A stretch of DNA of 64,000 bases from Macrobrachium rosenbergii (taxonomy: Eukaryota > Arthropoda > Malacostraca > Decapoda > Palaemonidae): assembly GCF_040412425.1 (NCBI RefSeq), contig NC_089782.1, positions 21,226,622 to 21,290,621 of the forward strand, written 5' to 3'. Of the stretch, positions 40,260 to 54,631 are shown one piece after another (position 1 is the stretch's first letter; each line of letters starts with the position of its first letter). The notes under the pieces are model-generated. The model had not been told where the DNA came from and searched no databases. It saw only the letters and a list, made by a program, of their open reading frames with translations. Position numbers and translations under genes: made by a program.

Positions 40260-40711
40260 TCACACTAGGTACGATCAATTGCCGACTTCCGGCAACCAAA
40301 AATAAGCTGCGACCAACGATAACCACTGCCCACCAAAACCCCGAAATTTGCAAGTGGTTTTACTGGGCGATTAGTTGCACGACGTGTTGCCGAGTGTCGT
40401 ACGAAAACTGTCCGATCAACAAGGATTTTTTAAGACTGGTTCCCGACTGCCCATGCGAATTTCGACAGCTGATCGGCAGCTACTCGGCCGTTGTTTATAC
40501 AGCGCTCAGCAAACTGTTAAAAGCTGCTAACAACCTCATGTTTTGGTGGAGGTGGGACCATAGACATAAGGCTACTATCACTACCAGACTGACTGGGCTC
40601 TCTTGTCCTTCTTTGCCTTGAAGCAACAGCGTCAGTCGTTTAATACCTTGCCTAATTGGTTGCCTATCAATAGCTGTCGCAAGTCGGCAATCGGTCTGAC
40701 CTCTGGTGTGA
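40260..40711. mobile_element. MITE-like element
   Basis: A 452-bp GC-richer unit. Its two ends are imperfect inverted repeats: the left begins TCACACTAGG...CGATCAATTGCCGACTT, and the reverse complement of the right begins TCACACCAGAGG...CGATTGCCGACTT, both followed later by GGCAACC. No clear target duplication is seen outside the TCACAC ends. A 142-residue frame (40193-40621) crosses the left boundary and has no protein motif, so it is not called a gene. Likely a non-autonomous DNA transposon; superfamily unknown. Confidence 0.6.
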
Positions 40712-42191
<1,480 letters not shown>

Positions 42192-43735
42192 GAGAGTGCA
42201 TTAATATTTTATATATATCATTTGCAAAAGATTAGGCTGTTATAGGGCTTAAACAGCAACCAACGAAAGTTTACGAACTGCCAAACAACCGGCTGGAGTT
42301 GTTGACCGCATTTACTCTTTATTACTAGTGGGTCCCTTGAAGGCGAGTGTTTCACCCATCCATCCTTGAAGAGCGAGTACTGTAAAACGATTTGTGTTGT
42401 TACCTCTTACCCGAGTGTGTGCGCATATCATAGTGCATCAAGACATTCTCTTCGTATTGAATTTTACGTATTCTTTGAAAGTGTTTTCGTACTACACCGG
42501 ACTATTCTAGGGATTGTTCTATACTGCATTCAACATACTAGGCTTCGGCGTTTCGTGAGTGTGAGTACTCCTATAATATAGAGATTGTCCTTTATATACA
42601 TACACATATACATTATAAAAAGTATGTATGTATATTTACATGTTTCTGTGTATTGAAAGTTTTTGAGTTTTATTGTTTGTGTGGTATTGAAAGCAGAAAA
42701 TTACAGGGATTCGCTTATGATTGTTGCGCATATTGCACATTAAAAACCCATGTATCCAATCCCACACAGATCGGGAATGATCACTTGCAAATTACCCATT
42801 CGAATAAATGTCCATGGATCAGCTGCCACACAGAAAAAGCACAATGATAACACTTTGTCTGTTATTGCGCTTTTCATGCTTTGCCTAAAACTGACGTTAA
42901 CTGTTGAAGTATCAGCCTGCGAAAAAAATACATACTTTTTGCGCATGCTTAGATTAGTACGTAACCGTTTGTATACGAAAGAAAGCGCGGGGTCATTTAG
43001 ATAGGTGCTGGAAAAAAAAGTGACGAAGAAAATTTGTGAAGCATGTCCTTCTGTTTATAGCCTACTTCTCGTTAGCGTATCTCTGTTGTTTCAGTAATGC
43101 AGAACATTAAGCTTTCTTGTATTGTGTAAAAAAAATTGCTTTCGTGAATAAAGTTTAATATCAGTTGTTAACATTCAAGAAATAACGTAGAGAATTCATA
43201 TCCATATTATACCTGGAGAGCCTCGCTAAAATGTACTCGTTTTGATGAATTAAATCCAAGGCTTTTAGCCTAATAAATGAACAGGAACTAATTTCCAGCG
43301 TGTATTCAAATTAAATCTGTCGTGAGGTCGCTCCTTAAGTTTACTTCTAGGCTGTATGGTTTTCCACTTTTTCTTTCTGATGGTTCATGTCAAGCTTCTC
43401 GATACCACAGGTAAGCATTATGATAACTAAATCAGGGTTTAACCGGTTTGATTCATTGAAAGAATATGGAATTTCACAGTTTCTTAGATATTTCCAGAAC
43501 CAATTTCCAAGAGGCGATTCTTCCCTTTGCCGTTGCCAGATCCTCAGGTTGTAAACGATAGCCAAAGTGTATACTAGAAGATTGAAATCTTTCTCTCAAG
43601 CTGCAGTGGCTTATACAACTATACGAAAGATTGACGTTTGTGTGATTTGGTATCGTAATTATTACAGGATTTAATGTATGATGGCGTAGTTAATCTATTG
43701 CTGTTTTATGGGAGTTTGACATTTACACGATTTGC
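42192..43735. other. No recognisable feature
   Basis: Unremarkable AT-rich sequence. Opposed 68-84-residue frames at 42653-43004 without motifs. Confidence 0.55.
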
Positions 43736-44110
43736 ACGAAGAGAGATGTTGAAAAGGGCAAGAGACGTAGACATAAGTCGGTATGTTGATGATTGGAGAG
43801 GAATGATATTATGCTGATGATGGGGATTAGTGATAATGGAGAGACTTTAGGACTGGTGAAAGTCGAGAAGTATTTGAAAGTTTGTTACAGTGATTACACT
43901 TATAGTAATTATGGTAGTCAGGAAAATAAAGCACTTACTGATAATATGAATAAAAGAAGAATGGAGGCTGCTCATTCATATAGAGATCTTGTAGGTGGGG
44001 GTGTAGATTGAGGTGATTTTAAGATGATGGAATGAATCACAGAAAAGTTGCAGCAACAAAGTTAGTAGAGGCAACTAAAAAGGTCAGGAAGAAAGTAGGT
44101 TTTGAGTGTA
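43736..44110 (+). pseudogene. Probable non-LTR RT remnant (palm to C-terminal part)
   Basis: VDDWRGMILC then, after a frame change, ADDGD and DNGETLGLVKVEKY (43785-43880) resemble the FADDTVL..DNEEKLQ.LV.E region after the RT catalytic box. DDGMNHRKVAATKLVEATKK (about 44018-44080) resembles the later E.MNHRI.EA.K region. Compare DNKEKLQKQVKVEKCL in the 50.6-52.1 kb copy. Strongly decayed, no intact domain. Confidence 0.42.
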
Positions 44111-44333
44111 TGTGTGTGTATGTGTGCAGTAACAAAAATAGGTGGCTTATAAAGTGACCGCTGATCAAAATTTTATCACGACAAGTGTGAATGTTGAATG
44201 GGAATGAAAGAGAAAAGTGGAAGCCGATGAAATTACTTGTCCATATATTTGAGTATATTATTTGTAATGAGATTGTCTATCAAATGTCAGAAACCTTGCC
44301 ATATTTAAATTTTGCTGTCATCCCTCCGAAGTA

Positions 44334-44402
44334 ATATATACACACACACACACACACATATATATATTTGTGTATATATATGTGCATGTATATATGTATG
44401 TG
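44334..44402. repeat. (CA)n/(TA)n microsatellite patch
   Basis: TATACACACAC run followed by mixed TATA/TATG repeats. Confidence 0.9.
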
Positions 44403-44469
44403 TAAAGTAATTGTAATAGCCTCAGTGCCTTATTAACTTTTCGATTTCATCACACTCTTTGGATAAGCT

Positions 44470-44555
44470 TGTCTCTACAAAGCCTGAAAAGCAAATGGAA
44501 GAATATGAGTAAATTTTGACGTCCGTAGCGTGTTCGAACATTGCCGACCAGACAA

Positions 44556-44557
<2 letters not shown>
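44470..44557 (-). mobile_element. tRNA-derived SINE copy, minus strand
   Basis: Reverse complement of this stretch matches the SINE at 44751-44880 through CTACGGACRTCAAAATTT, CATATTCTTCCATTTGC and TCAGGCTTTG. Its head (GTTGTCTGGTCGGCAATGTTCGAAC) is shorter than that of its partner, with an internal deletion between the box A-like and box B-like parts. Head abuts the (TA)n tract. Confidence 0.65.
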
Positions 44558-44880
<323 letters not shown>

Positions 44881-44884
44881 ACTG

Positions 44885-45131
<247 letters not shown>

Positions 45132-45990
45132 ATTGTTGTAATTTTAAAGCTGGGGTCTTGCTAGATTAATGTGGTATACTAGGATGATACACAACTTACC
45201 TTCATTACCACAAAAATCTGGACTCTGGCCTTGAGGACAGTTAAAATTATAAAAACAAAATATGGCTGAAGGCCTACTTCAAGAGGGGAGTGATTAGATA
45301 AACTTTGGGGTTTAACTTAATTTATTATATTTACAAAAGAAAACACATCAGAAGCATGGTACTGTTATTCTGGTGTAATAAGACGAGAGCAAATGACTGA
45401 ATTTCCTGGAGGGAATACAGTGAGTTGTCCACTTCAAAGGGTGTTGAAACGGGGTAGTTGGGGCCACTACACACAAAAGATGATATGCAGATCCACAGCT
45501 GAATACTCCTAATCTGCAATCAGAACACTTATGGTTACTCAACTGGAACTAACACTGTAATGAAGGAATCGAGGAATTGCATAGAAGATGCCTGGACTGA
45601 ACTTGATTCCAGTGACTCGAATATCATACGAATACGTCACACTTCTCATAAATGCTTTGCAAATTAAACGGCACAAAATATAAAAAGCAATACAGGTCTC
45701 ACTGTAGGTATATTGCACTATGAAAAGGAAAGCAAATCGTTGAAGGTGAATAGGGAATGTGGCTGACAAAAAACCTTAAATCCTGGTACTTTACCTTTCT
45801 TAGGAGCTGAAGTTCTCTTCTTATGAGGGGGCCAGCAAGAGGGGAGGGCAAGTGAATTAGGTCACAACAAAAGTTACTTTGGATAATGCCAGCCACGTGT
45901 TGGAAATAGGCAGTTTAATGGAGCAAGGGACGGAGTTCTGTCCTCCATGGCCGCCCGAACAATTCCAAGATCGAACGTCTCAATCCAAGG

Positions 45991-46001
45991 CCCTTTATAG
46001 C
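45991..46001 (-). promoter_or_regulatory. Candidate TATA box
   Basis: CTATAAAGGG on the minus strand in a GC-richer setting (the rest of the window is full of TATA-like strings, but not in such context). No initiator could be assigned. Confidence 0.25.
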
Positions 46002-46047
46002 TTCGGGGATTACGTTTCTCTTCTGCCTAGGTGGCATTGTGATCACT

Positions 46048-46071
46048 CTGCCCACATGGAAATGTGGGCAG
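46048..46071. repeat. Perfect 10-bp hairpin with GGAA loop
   Basis: CTGCCCACAT (46048-46057) pairs exactly with ATGTGGGCAG (46062-46071) across a 4-nt GGAA loop. Confidence 0.85.
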
Positions 46072-46327
46072 CATGGCTGCAATTTCAAGATGGCAGAATG
46101 CACATGTTCAGCCCACCAGCTGACCTGCCTCGGGCGACGATTAGCTCTGATCGGGTCTGCACCTAGAATTAAGGAACTTCCGACAGGACTTTGGACAAGA
46201 AAGAGATTAAAGTGGTTTTCCCCCCAAAGGCAATGGTGAGAGAGGTTTTAGAGGCGAATTTGCCTACAGTGAATCATACTAAATTGAATTAATTGCATGT
46301 AAGATGGTGTATGAGAAGATATTCTTG

Positions 46328-46459
<132 letters not shown>

Positions 46460-46936
46460 TTCTTCTTCTTCGTTTTAACGTGCTTTTTCCCATTTTTTTA
46501 TATGGGGTAAGCACGATGCCTTCTTTGCGAAGGACTTTGATTTGGCGTTGGGGTAGGCCGTAGCCTCGATCGGCTGCCCTGCCTGACATCGCTTAGACCC
46601 CGGTAACGATGTGTACGGGTATCGTGCCAATCACCAGCTCCCTTTCTCCCAAGTAGCGAGGAGAACTGGGCGGTTAGGTCGACAGTTCGAGATGTGTGAG
46701 GTGTCTGTTATGTTTTTAGAAGATGTTGGAGTGGCTTTGTTTATGTGTGTATTAGTCTGTAACACCCATTTGCTTTTCAGCAAACCTATCCGTTGATTAC
46801 ATACGTAATCCCGGGGTGTCTACACGGATAGCAAAGTGTCCACGTTCTCTGACCAGTCGGCTGCGGATTTGAACCCGCGCCACGGACCTCTACGAAGTCC
46901 TAGGCCGCTGCTCTACCGACTGAGCCACCGAGGCTC
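46460..46936 (-). mobile_element. Long tRNA-derived SINE
   Basis: About 477 bp, read on the minus strand. The head starts GAGCCTCGGTGGCTCAGTCGG at 46936 (box A-like, TGGCTCAGTCGGTAGAG). Box B, GCGGGTTCAAATCCGC, is at about 46865-46880. A long body contains CACCCCGGGATTACGTATG and GGCATCGTGCTTACCCC. The 3' tail is CGAAGAAGAAGAA at 46472-46460, a short microsatellite tail as in many SINEs. The tRNA-like head has mismatched acceptor arms and a long anticodon arm, so it is not a functional tRNA. Both sides are (TA)n, which suggests insertion into one TA tract. Confidence 0.78.
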
Positions 46937-46942
46937 TTATAC

Positions 46943-46944
<2 letters not shown>

Positions 46945-47026
<82 letters not shown>

Positions 47027-47039
47027 TGCACAGACACAT

Positions 47040-47128
<89 letters not shown>

Positions 47129-47136
47129 ATATATAT
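46945..47136. repeat. (TA)n-(CA)n-(TA)n compound microsatellite
   Basis: TA repeats, then CACACA variants (about 47016-47062), then TA repeats to 47136. Confidence 0.97.
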
Positions 47137-48355
47137 TGCATAAGGGCTTAGTCTTAGTTCATGATAACGTGTATCTTTCCGATTTCTTTACGCGTTCTCC
47201 TAATTGCAATATGCATTTACACTTCTGTAAATCAGAATATTTGAAATGCTTTCGAGCCCTGCTTATTACTTCATGGAAAAGCCAAACGAGAAACGAGGGT
47301 ATTCCCGAACGACTGCAACTTTAATTACAAATTTTGATGAAGATAAACCAAAATGTTATCAGTGATTACCCATTTAAGTGCGTCAGAAATCCAAGTAGGA
47401 AAGAGAAATAAAGAAAGAAATGGGTGTTCTAATATCTCTGTCGGTGAGGAATGAAAATGCTGTTGAATTTAGCAAGAAGAGCAATCACTCCATCGTCCCA
47501 CGTCGCCTATATTTTGTACCCTGTCGCTCTTCTGTCTTTCTCCTCCACTTTCTTCAGGCGCAGATGAAAGGCCCTTCGTCTGTAGACGAAAAAAGGAGAG
47601 AAAAGACATCGAACACGAGTGAATGAAGGAGAGGCGTTATTATCGACGAGATTCGTTTTGAAAAAAAGAGGCTATAATTAAGCCATTTCCCTTTCTCTGA
47701 CGCCCAAATGACTTTGGGCATGCACTACCGGCCAAAATCAATAGGAAATTGCGTCTCTTGACTCTTCTTACTGATAGATTCAACTCGGTAGTTAAAGCAT
47801 GACGAATGTTTGCCTCGCCACTTGCAAAGAGGCGATCTTTAACCCCTCGCCGTCAGGCCACATTGGCCCTTGTGAACAGTCGGCGGTAGGAGCGACACTC
47901 GCTATCCCCAAGCATTATTGGAGATGTGTCGCTCTTCGTCGAAAATGTGCTTCAGAATCTGTTTTGTAACTGGTGATTTATTAGTTCTTTATCGTATGCC
48001 ATTCACGGTAGGTAATTGCAGGTAATAAGTGGGGACCGTATTGACGTCTTTCGATACAGACAAAAGTCGAGGTGGAATTCATTTTTTTTTCTGTGTGGCC
48101 AGTTCCTGTACATTCGTCTGTCTAACGTGCTGAGCTTTCACTCCATCGCTTACAATCTTATTTCAGAGTATATTTATTGCGATGGGAAGATTTTGTGTCG
48201 TGAGACCAGTTATTTGGCTTTTTTGCCTAGATGTGCAACGCGCCGTTCCTATTAAGTATTCATCTTTCTAGAGTAGAGAGCTTTATACTCCAGCATTAAT
48301 GAAGCCGACATATTCTGTAACTAGTTTTTCATTTTACTTATATGAGAGTATTTGT

Positions 48356-48360
<5 letters not shown>
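47137..48360. other. No recognisable feature
   Basis: GC-richer patch at 47690-47945 without a supported exon. Short frames only. Confidence 0.55.

Positions 48361-48396
<36 letters not shown>
48361..48396. repeat. (TC)n microsatellite
   Basis: CT run of 36 bp. Confidence 0.97.
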
Positions 48397-48399
<3 letters not shown>

Positions 48400-48485
48400 A
48401 TTGGTGAGAACGTGATGGAAGGCATCTAAATATGGAAAAAGGCAAGTACGTAGTATTCTCAATATTGTACCGGGTGATTTTAGAT

Positions 48486-48489
<4 letters not shown>

Positions 48490-48561
<72 letters not shown>
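48490..48561. repeat. (TC)n/(TG)n compound microsatellite
   Basis: TC to about 48525, then TG to 48561. Confidence 0.97.
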
Positions 48562-48564
<3 letters not shown>

Positions 48565-48891
48565 ACGTTATATTTTATCCTTTGAGTACCGAGTTGTCAT
48601 ACATCAAGAAACCTGCATTTTGAAACTGATTACTGCTATAGTATTTTTTTTTTATAGAATCCTAAGCCACTAAATATGTTTGCTAGTCTGCCCACTCTCT
48701 TGATATCTCGACTAAATGTCGGACAAACCAACGATTCCTTGCTAGAACGCAGCCGTTTCCGAGCTCCCATTCCGGTATTTCTTACTTTTGGGTGGATTCT
48801 GACAGAATTTTGGAACATAGCAAATGATGGCTGGGCTTTCAAACTGTAGATCAACTCCCCTAACCTCTTGCAGCTCTGAAGGATGATAGGA

Positions 48892-48922
<31 letters not shown>

Positions 48923-49006
48923 TCCCCTCTCGTGTTGCGTAAGAAGTCCTGTTGGAAAATACATGTCTAATGATTGTTAGCGTGATTGTTAATAGGTTAC
49001 TTATAG
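48562..49006. other. No recognisable feature; poly-T at 48892-48916
   Basis: A 72-residue minus frame at 48636-48854 with no motif, followed by a 25-nt poly-T. Confidence 0.55.
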
Positions 49007-49090
49007 AGTAAATAAAGGTTTTAGTACCAAATTTCCAAATCAAAATCAAGTAAAGAAAGGTTCAGTATCAAAGTTTCAAATCAGAATCAA
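49007..49090. repeat. Degenerate tandem duplication, 42-bp unit
   Basis: Units 49007-49048 and 49049-49090 both start AGTAAA and share AAAGGTT, AGTA-CAAA and TTTC-AAATCA-AATCAA, with about eight differences. Confidence 0.75.
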
Positions 49091-49547
49091 ATATTTGACA
49101 TTCTCCGGCGCATTAAGTGACGCACTTCCATATTCCTTGGCGAAATTGGTTCTTTCAAGTTATCGAACCTTTAATCTTCCCGATAAAGCAGGGCAGGTTC
49201 ACCTACTTCCTGAACGATGACCTTTGCGGATTTGACGTCAGAATAATAGTAAAATGATTTGATTGATCAGTTTCGTGTGTCTTCTTATCTTCCCATTTCT
49301 TGCTAAAGATTAGTGCATGTTGGTTCACTTAATCCATAAAAGGAGCATTTTTAACTTGATTTTGAAAAGAGAAATAGTCTGTATTATACTTTTTTTTTTT
49401 CAACCATACGCCTGCTTCAACTTTGGAGGGGGATTGCGTCAAAAGGAGTCACCCACACATGCATACTTTGATTGTTGAATTGTGTATGAACCCGTTTGCA
49501 AATAAGTAAAAAAAAAAGTTCCACAGCATTAGCCGCTTCAATGAAAG
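49091..49547. other. No recognisable feature
   Basis: AT-rich sequence up to the SINE target duplication; poly-T near 49389. Confidence 0.6.
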
Positions 49548-49854
49548 GCTCATCAGCAGAATTAAGTATACTTTAGTTTAACCAGACCACTGAGCTGATT
49601 AACTGCTCTCCTAGGACTGGCCCGAAGGATTAGACTTATTTTACGTGGCTAAGAACCAATTGGTTACCTAGCAACGGGACCAACAGCTTATTGTGGAATC
49701 CGAACCACATTATACCGAGAAATGAATTTCTATCACCAGAAATAAATTCCTCTAATTCTTCATTGGTCGTCCGGAGACTTGAACTCGGGCCTAGCAGAGT
49801 GCTAGCCGAGAACTCTACCGACTCGGCCAATGAAGAACTCTGCTCATCAGCAGA
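49548..49854 (-). mobile_element. tRNA-derived SINE with 13-bp TSD
   Basis: The 281-bp body (49561-49841) is flanked by GCTCATCAGCAGA at 49548-49560 and 49842-49854. On the minus strand the head begins near 49830 with TTGGCCGAGTCGGTAGAG (box A-like), and GAGTTCAAGTC (about 49772-49762) is box B-like. A conserved-looking body follows, including CTTAGCCACGTAAAATAAGT on the minus strand, and the tail ends near 49561 after a TTAACC block. The wording matches a SINE I associate with decapods. The opposed 76-79-residue frames over it are not genes. The clean target duplication indicates a fairly young insertion. Confidence 0.88.
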
Positions 49855-50569
49855 GCATTCTTTAGAACCCCACAAACATTGCGCTATTCATTTCAGTATG
49901 GCACTTGCGCTGGGCTTTTAAGATATGAAGTGCACCATTTTATACCACTTGTCCAGTCCATTTTAAGTTTTCCTCTCCTCCTCCCATTTATACTTTTTTT
50001 TTTTTTTTTTTTTTTTTTGGGGGGCGGGCCGTCACCGACCTACCTCCCTGCATTCCTTCCACATAACCGACCCATCTCAAGACACACTGATCCATTATTT
50101 CACTTATGCACTTCTGTGTGTGTCCACATTCTCATCCATTTAGTTCCTTAGATACAGAAAAGCATCAAGATAAATGTTGAATCGTACTTCGTGACAGTTT
50201 TGTAAACAAGTTAGCTATCTTGTTGATATAATTGTGGTGAAGTAAAATGTAAACCTTAAACTCACTGCTTATTTTGTCAACATTTTGAATAATTTTCCTT
50301 AGTAGTATAAAATTACGTTAATGATTTTGAACCATTGCTTTTATGTGCTAAAGAAGTTTTGCGTGTTCATGGCATTAATCGTTTTTAATTGGGTGAATTT
50401 TTTGTAAACCTCAACTTCTTATTTACTTTGTACCCAGTAGATATATACATAATACACATGATTGGTTGGTAGACGATCACCCTCTCTTGGTTTTTCTACA
50501 TATGTTTGTCATGAAGAGTTATGTGACTAATTAGTAATATGTGCATATAAGCACAAAACAGACTGAAGT
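49855..50569. other. No recognisable feature; poly-T/poly-G at 49995-50025
   Basis: A homopolymer TTT...GGGG run, otherwise AT-rich and unassigned. Confidence 0.55.
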
Positions 50570-52150
50570 GCAGTTGCATGTCAGAAGATCCTGTAGAAGT
50601 ATTGAGGAGGGTGAATAGGGGTATCTAGAAGTGAGAGGAAAGTAGTTAAAGTGTAGGTAACAAAGAAATTTAGGGAGAATAAGAAGTTGTCCTACATAAG
50701 GAAGTAAATGCGGAGAGAAAGGTTAATGAACTGAAGGATCGTAAATTAGAATATGCAGATGGAGAATGCTAGTTAAAGTAGGCACAATCTGTGATCGATG
50801 GAGTGAGTATTTTGGGGAGTCATTGATGATAGAAGAGGGCCTGAGCTGAATGAGTGGAAAGGGGTCTGCATGTTTGAGAATGTGTGAGTGATATTCTATA
50901 AAGGGAATTGCTGAAAGGAGTGATAATTCCATTTACTAGAGGTAAAATTGATAGAACCGTCTGTAAGAATTTGTGGGGCGTAATATTACTTTCTATACTA
51001 GGATAGGATTATGGGTCAGTTTTTCAGTGAGAAAATAAGGCATGATACAAAGATTGTTAGAACATGCTGGTTTAGACGAGAGGGCATGTGGATCAAGTTA
51101 TTTTTATGAAAAGTTATATGAGAACTTTTTTAAATCATAAGGAAAAAGATCGATATTTGATATACACAGACCTGGGGAGTTCATGATAGAGTTGATAGCA
51201 GAATGTGAAAAATAATTATAATGAATGATAGGGATAATAAGTTACTGAGAGTGAAAGTTTCTTATGATTATGATGGAAATGAGGCATATGTTAGAATATG
51301 TGTAGGTGGGATTGTGACGGTTTTGTTATAAAAATTGGTCAAACGCAAACCGGTGCTATGTCTCCTTGGCAATTCAGTATTTTATAAGTGTTGCAAGAAC
51401 TCAGAGAAAGGACAGTAGATGTGGGTTAGGAAATGGAATCTTGAATGGAATGGGGATGGTTGATGTTTGCAGAAGATACTGTGCTGATTTAGGATAATAA
51501 AGAGAAACTACAGAAACAAGTGAAAGTTGAAAAGTGTTTGCAAGAGGATAAAGTTGACAATAAATTTCAGCAGTAGTAAGGTGGCTAAATGGAGATAGGG
51601 AAGGTGGATCAATACGTATAATTATTGACTGGGGAATTATGTAAGTGGCTGATTTAAGTAAAGTGGAAGTATAACATATGATAGCAGGGTGACAGAAGAT
51701 TGAATCACAAAGTAGGTGAAGCAAGAACAGGTGTTTGTAAAAGATGTGTAAGAGGTTTTCGTTATGGGAGCCAAGGTGGGAATGTATCAAGGGATTGTTG
51801 AAATAAAGTTTGGACATTGAATACAAATGAAAGAAAAAAGGTTGAAGCAGTTAAGGTAAGTTGTTTGCATAGTACATGCCTCTTAAGGAGCATTGATAGG
51901 GTAAGAAATTTAAGGACACATACAGTAGAAGTGGTAAAATAGTTAGCATAAATAAGAAAGTGAATCAGGGTATATTGAGATTGTTCATTCATGTGGAAAC
52001 GAATGGAGGACAAAAAGTTTGTGAGAAGAGTGTGTATTGTAGAAGTTCTAAGGGGGAGAAGGAGAGAGCTTTAAAGTGCTAGAATGATGATTGAAAAAGA
52101 GCCATAACATCTAGGCAACATGGGAGTGCATGCAAGATAGAGGTAAATGG
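50570..52150 (+). pseudogene. Non-LTR retrotransposon ORF2 (RT), decayed
   Basis: In order: LKGVIIPFTRGKIDRTVCKN and GVILLSILG (50911-51006, matching GVIIPLYKGKGDR.VCKNYRGISLLSIPG); DQVIFMKSYM (about 51090-51125); YTDL (about 51160, RT motif A position); TGAMSPWQFSIL (51349-51381, motif B, normally GC.MSPWLFNI); MFAEDTVLI (51463-51490), where the catalytic FADD has become FAED; KLQKQVKVEKCL; a C-terminal LHSTCLLRSIDRVRN (about 51870-51915); and MWKRMEDKKFVRRV with a basic tail (51990-52070). Many stops. The motif A and FADD changes would abolish activity even without the stops. Long minus-strand frames here (51401-51826, 51762-52013) are shadows. Confidence 0.78.
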
Positions 52151-52599
52151 AGTATTTTGTGGTGTAAAGAACAGTCAGTGTTGTTGTACTTTTACCATGC
52201 AGCGTGTTCATCCACGATTCAGCTGTTAAATTTCGAAAGTTACTTTGACAATTGTATCGTTTTTCTTCTCTGGAGCCACTCCCAATTATGGCTAGTGGTT
52301 TAATGTTGCACAAGTGGCTTCTACTAGTTTACCGGTAACATTCCCTCAGTCTCCTATACTGTTGCTTATCTTCAAGGTTGAAGTCGTGAAAGAAAAGATG
52401 CAAACTGCTGCTGTTATACCATTTACTAAGTTTTATGCTGACAGCTGTTTCAGCCAGTAACAACAGTGACACTACCCTCCAGTGTTGCAGTAAAATGATT
52501 AAAGATTAAAAAACGAGATTCCAGAAAATGAAAAACAATATGTAAGCCCTATAAATTAATGCAAGTGAAAATTTAAAAGGAAACTTACTGGAAACAGTT
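52151..52599. other. No recognisable feature
   Basis: Sequence between the RT remnant and the next broken frame. No motif, no repeat. Confidence 0.5.
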
Positions 52600-53400
52600 G
52601 GTCAGGGAGGTCTCAGTGAAGACTCAATAGATTGTCCCCCTTTACTATAGTGGGAGTTCCAAAAGACTGCAGCAAAACCATCCTTCTGCTTGATGGAAGT
52701 ACACAATCTGAGGACTCGAACAGGTTGCTGTAGTATGACGCTCACAGCCCTCAGTAATCACCAACTGTCCATAATTGTCCTCTTGGTGAACAGCTTCTGT
52801 ATCAATGGAGTCTTTTTGTCTTGTCTATCCACGAGGTACTGATGTATTACGAAGGGTTGGTAGTCTCCTCTGTACAGTTGTTTTATGGCCATTGACAGTT
52901 AAATTGAGGAGCTTGTATGCCTCTTCTGAATATTTAAACTAGTTTATCATGCTGGTCTTAGACGTCTTTGGTACCCTTGGGTGATGCTGTTTTTCTTAAC
53001 AAGGAAAACTACTAAGGTGGTGTGGCTGAAGGCTGTCTCAGATACTTTCATATAGGCTGCCATTATCGTTGCTCCATGGGTAATGATTCTGATCCTCAGA
53101 AGGGCATCTGCTTCCTGTCTATAGTCTGTTCCGTAGGTGATCTTGTGATAGGTAATCATTTTGTGGATTCTTGTAGTGTTTTGGGCCTGACTGTGAGTGG
53201 ACGTCTTCGATTTCCTCGTCCATCATGCTCTGTGGTACAGCTTACAGACACGAAACAGCATATGCCGCTCGGAGAATCATTACCTGAAGGGACTTTGTGA
53301 GAAAGCATCTCAAGAGTCTGTAGCCACCCCAACTTGATAGTTGTCCTTGTTACAAACAATAGCAGGCCCCATTTTAGACAACAGTGCAAGATCAACTTGG
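52600..53400 (-). pseudogene. Possible C-terminal remnant of the 33.2-34.7 kb family
   Basis: Minus-strand frames give EHDGRGNRRRPLTVRPKT (about 53235-53180), then after a frame change RQEADALLRIRIITHGA (about 53117-53065), and FSHTTLVVFLVKK (about 53030-52995). These resemble, in order, a KRG.G.RRRV...KIP block, an HEEADTR...H....G block and a DTDVVVLAV block in the C-terminal half of the multi-copy invertebrate protein family whose N-terminal half is at 33222-34720. The key DTR and DTDV residues are lost. The match is from memory and weak; the segment may be something else. Confidence 0.33.
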
Positions 53401-53553
53401 TTTAAAAATTTAAATATTTAGAAGAGGCATTCAAGTTAATAATAGAAACAGCAAAGCAGTTGTATAAGAGGCAGGAGATATGTTACCTGGAAGGTAGTGG
53501 AACTACTTGTACTTGGCACTTCATTATGTTATATATAAGGTAATGGAACTACT

Positions 53554-54593
<1,040 letters not shown>

Positions 54594-54629
<36 letters not shown>
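54594..54629. repeat. (GA)n microsatellite
   Basis: GA run of 36 bp. Confidence 0.97.

Positions 54630-54631
<2 letters not shown>

Noticed and set aside
40193..40621. 142-residue plus frame
   Set aside because: It crosses the TIR boundary of a MITE-like element and has no motif; the GC-rich element sequence explains the open frame.
46179..46190. TGTCGGAAG on the minus strand as a confirmed LTR start
   Set aside because: No matching end, second LTR, target duplication or primer-binding site was found, so it is kept only as a possibility.
46856..46936. Possible functional tRNA gene
   Set aside because: Box A and box B are present, but the acceptor arms do not pair and the anticodon arm is too long. 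It is the head of a SINE.
51401..52013. 141- and 83-residue minus-strand frames
   Set aside because: Shadows of the plus-strand RT remnant; composition is that of reverse-complemented purine-rich coding sequence.
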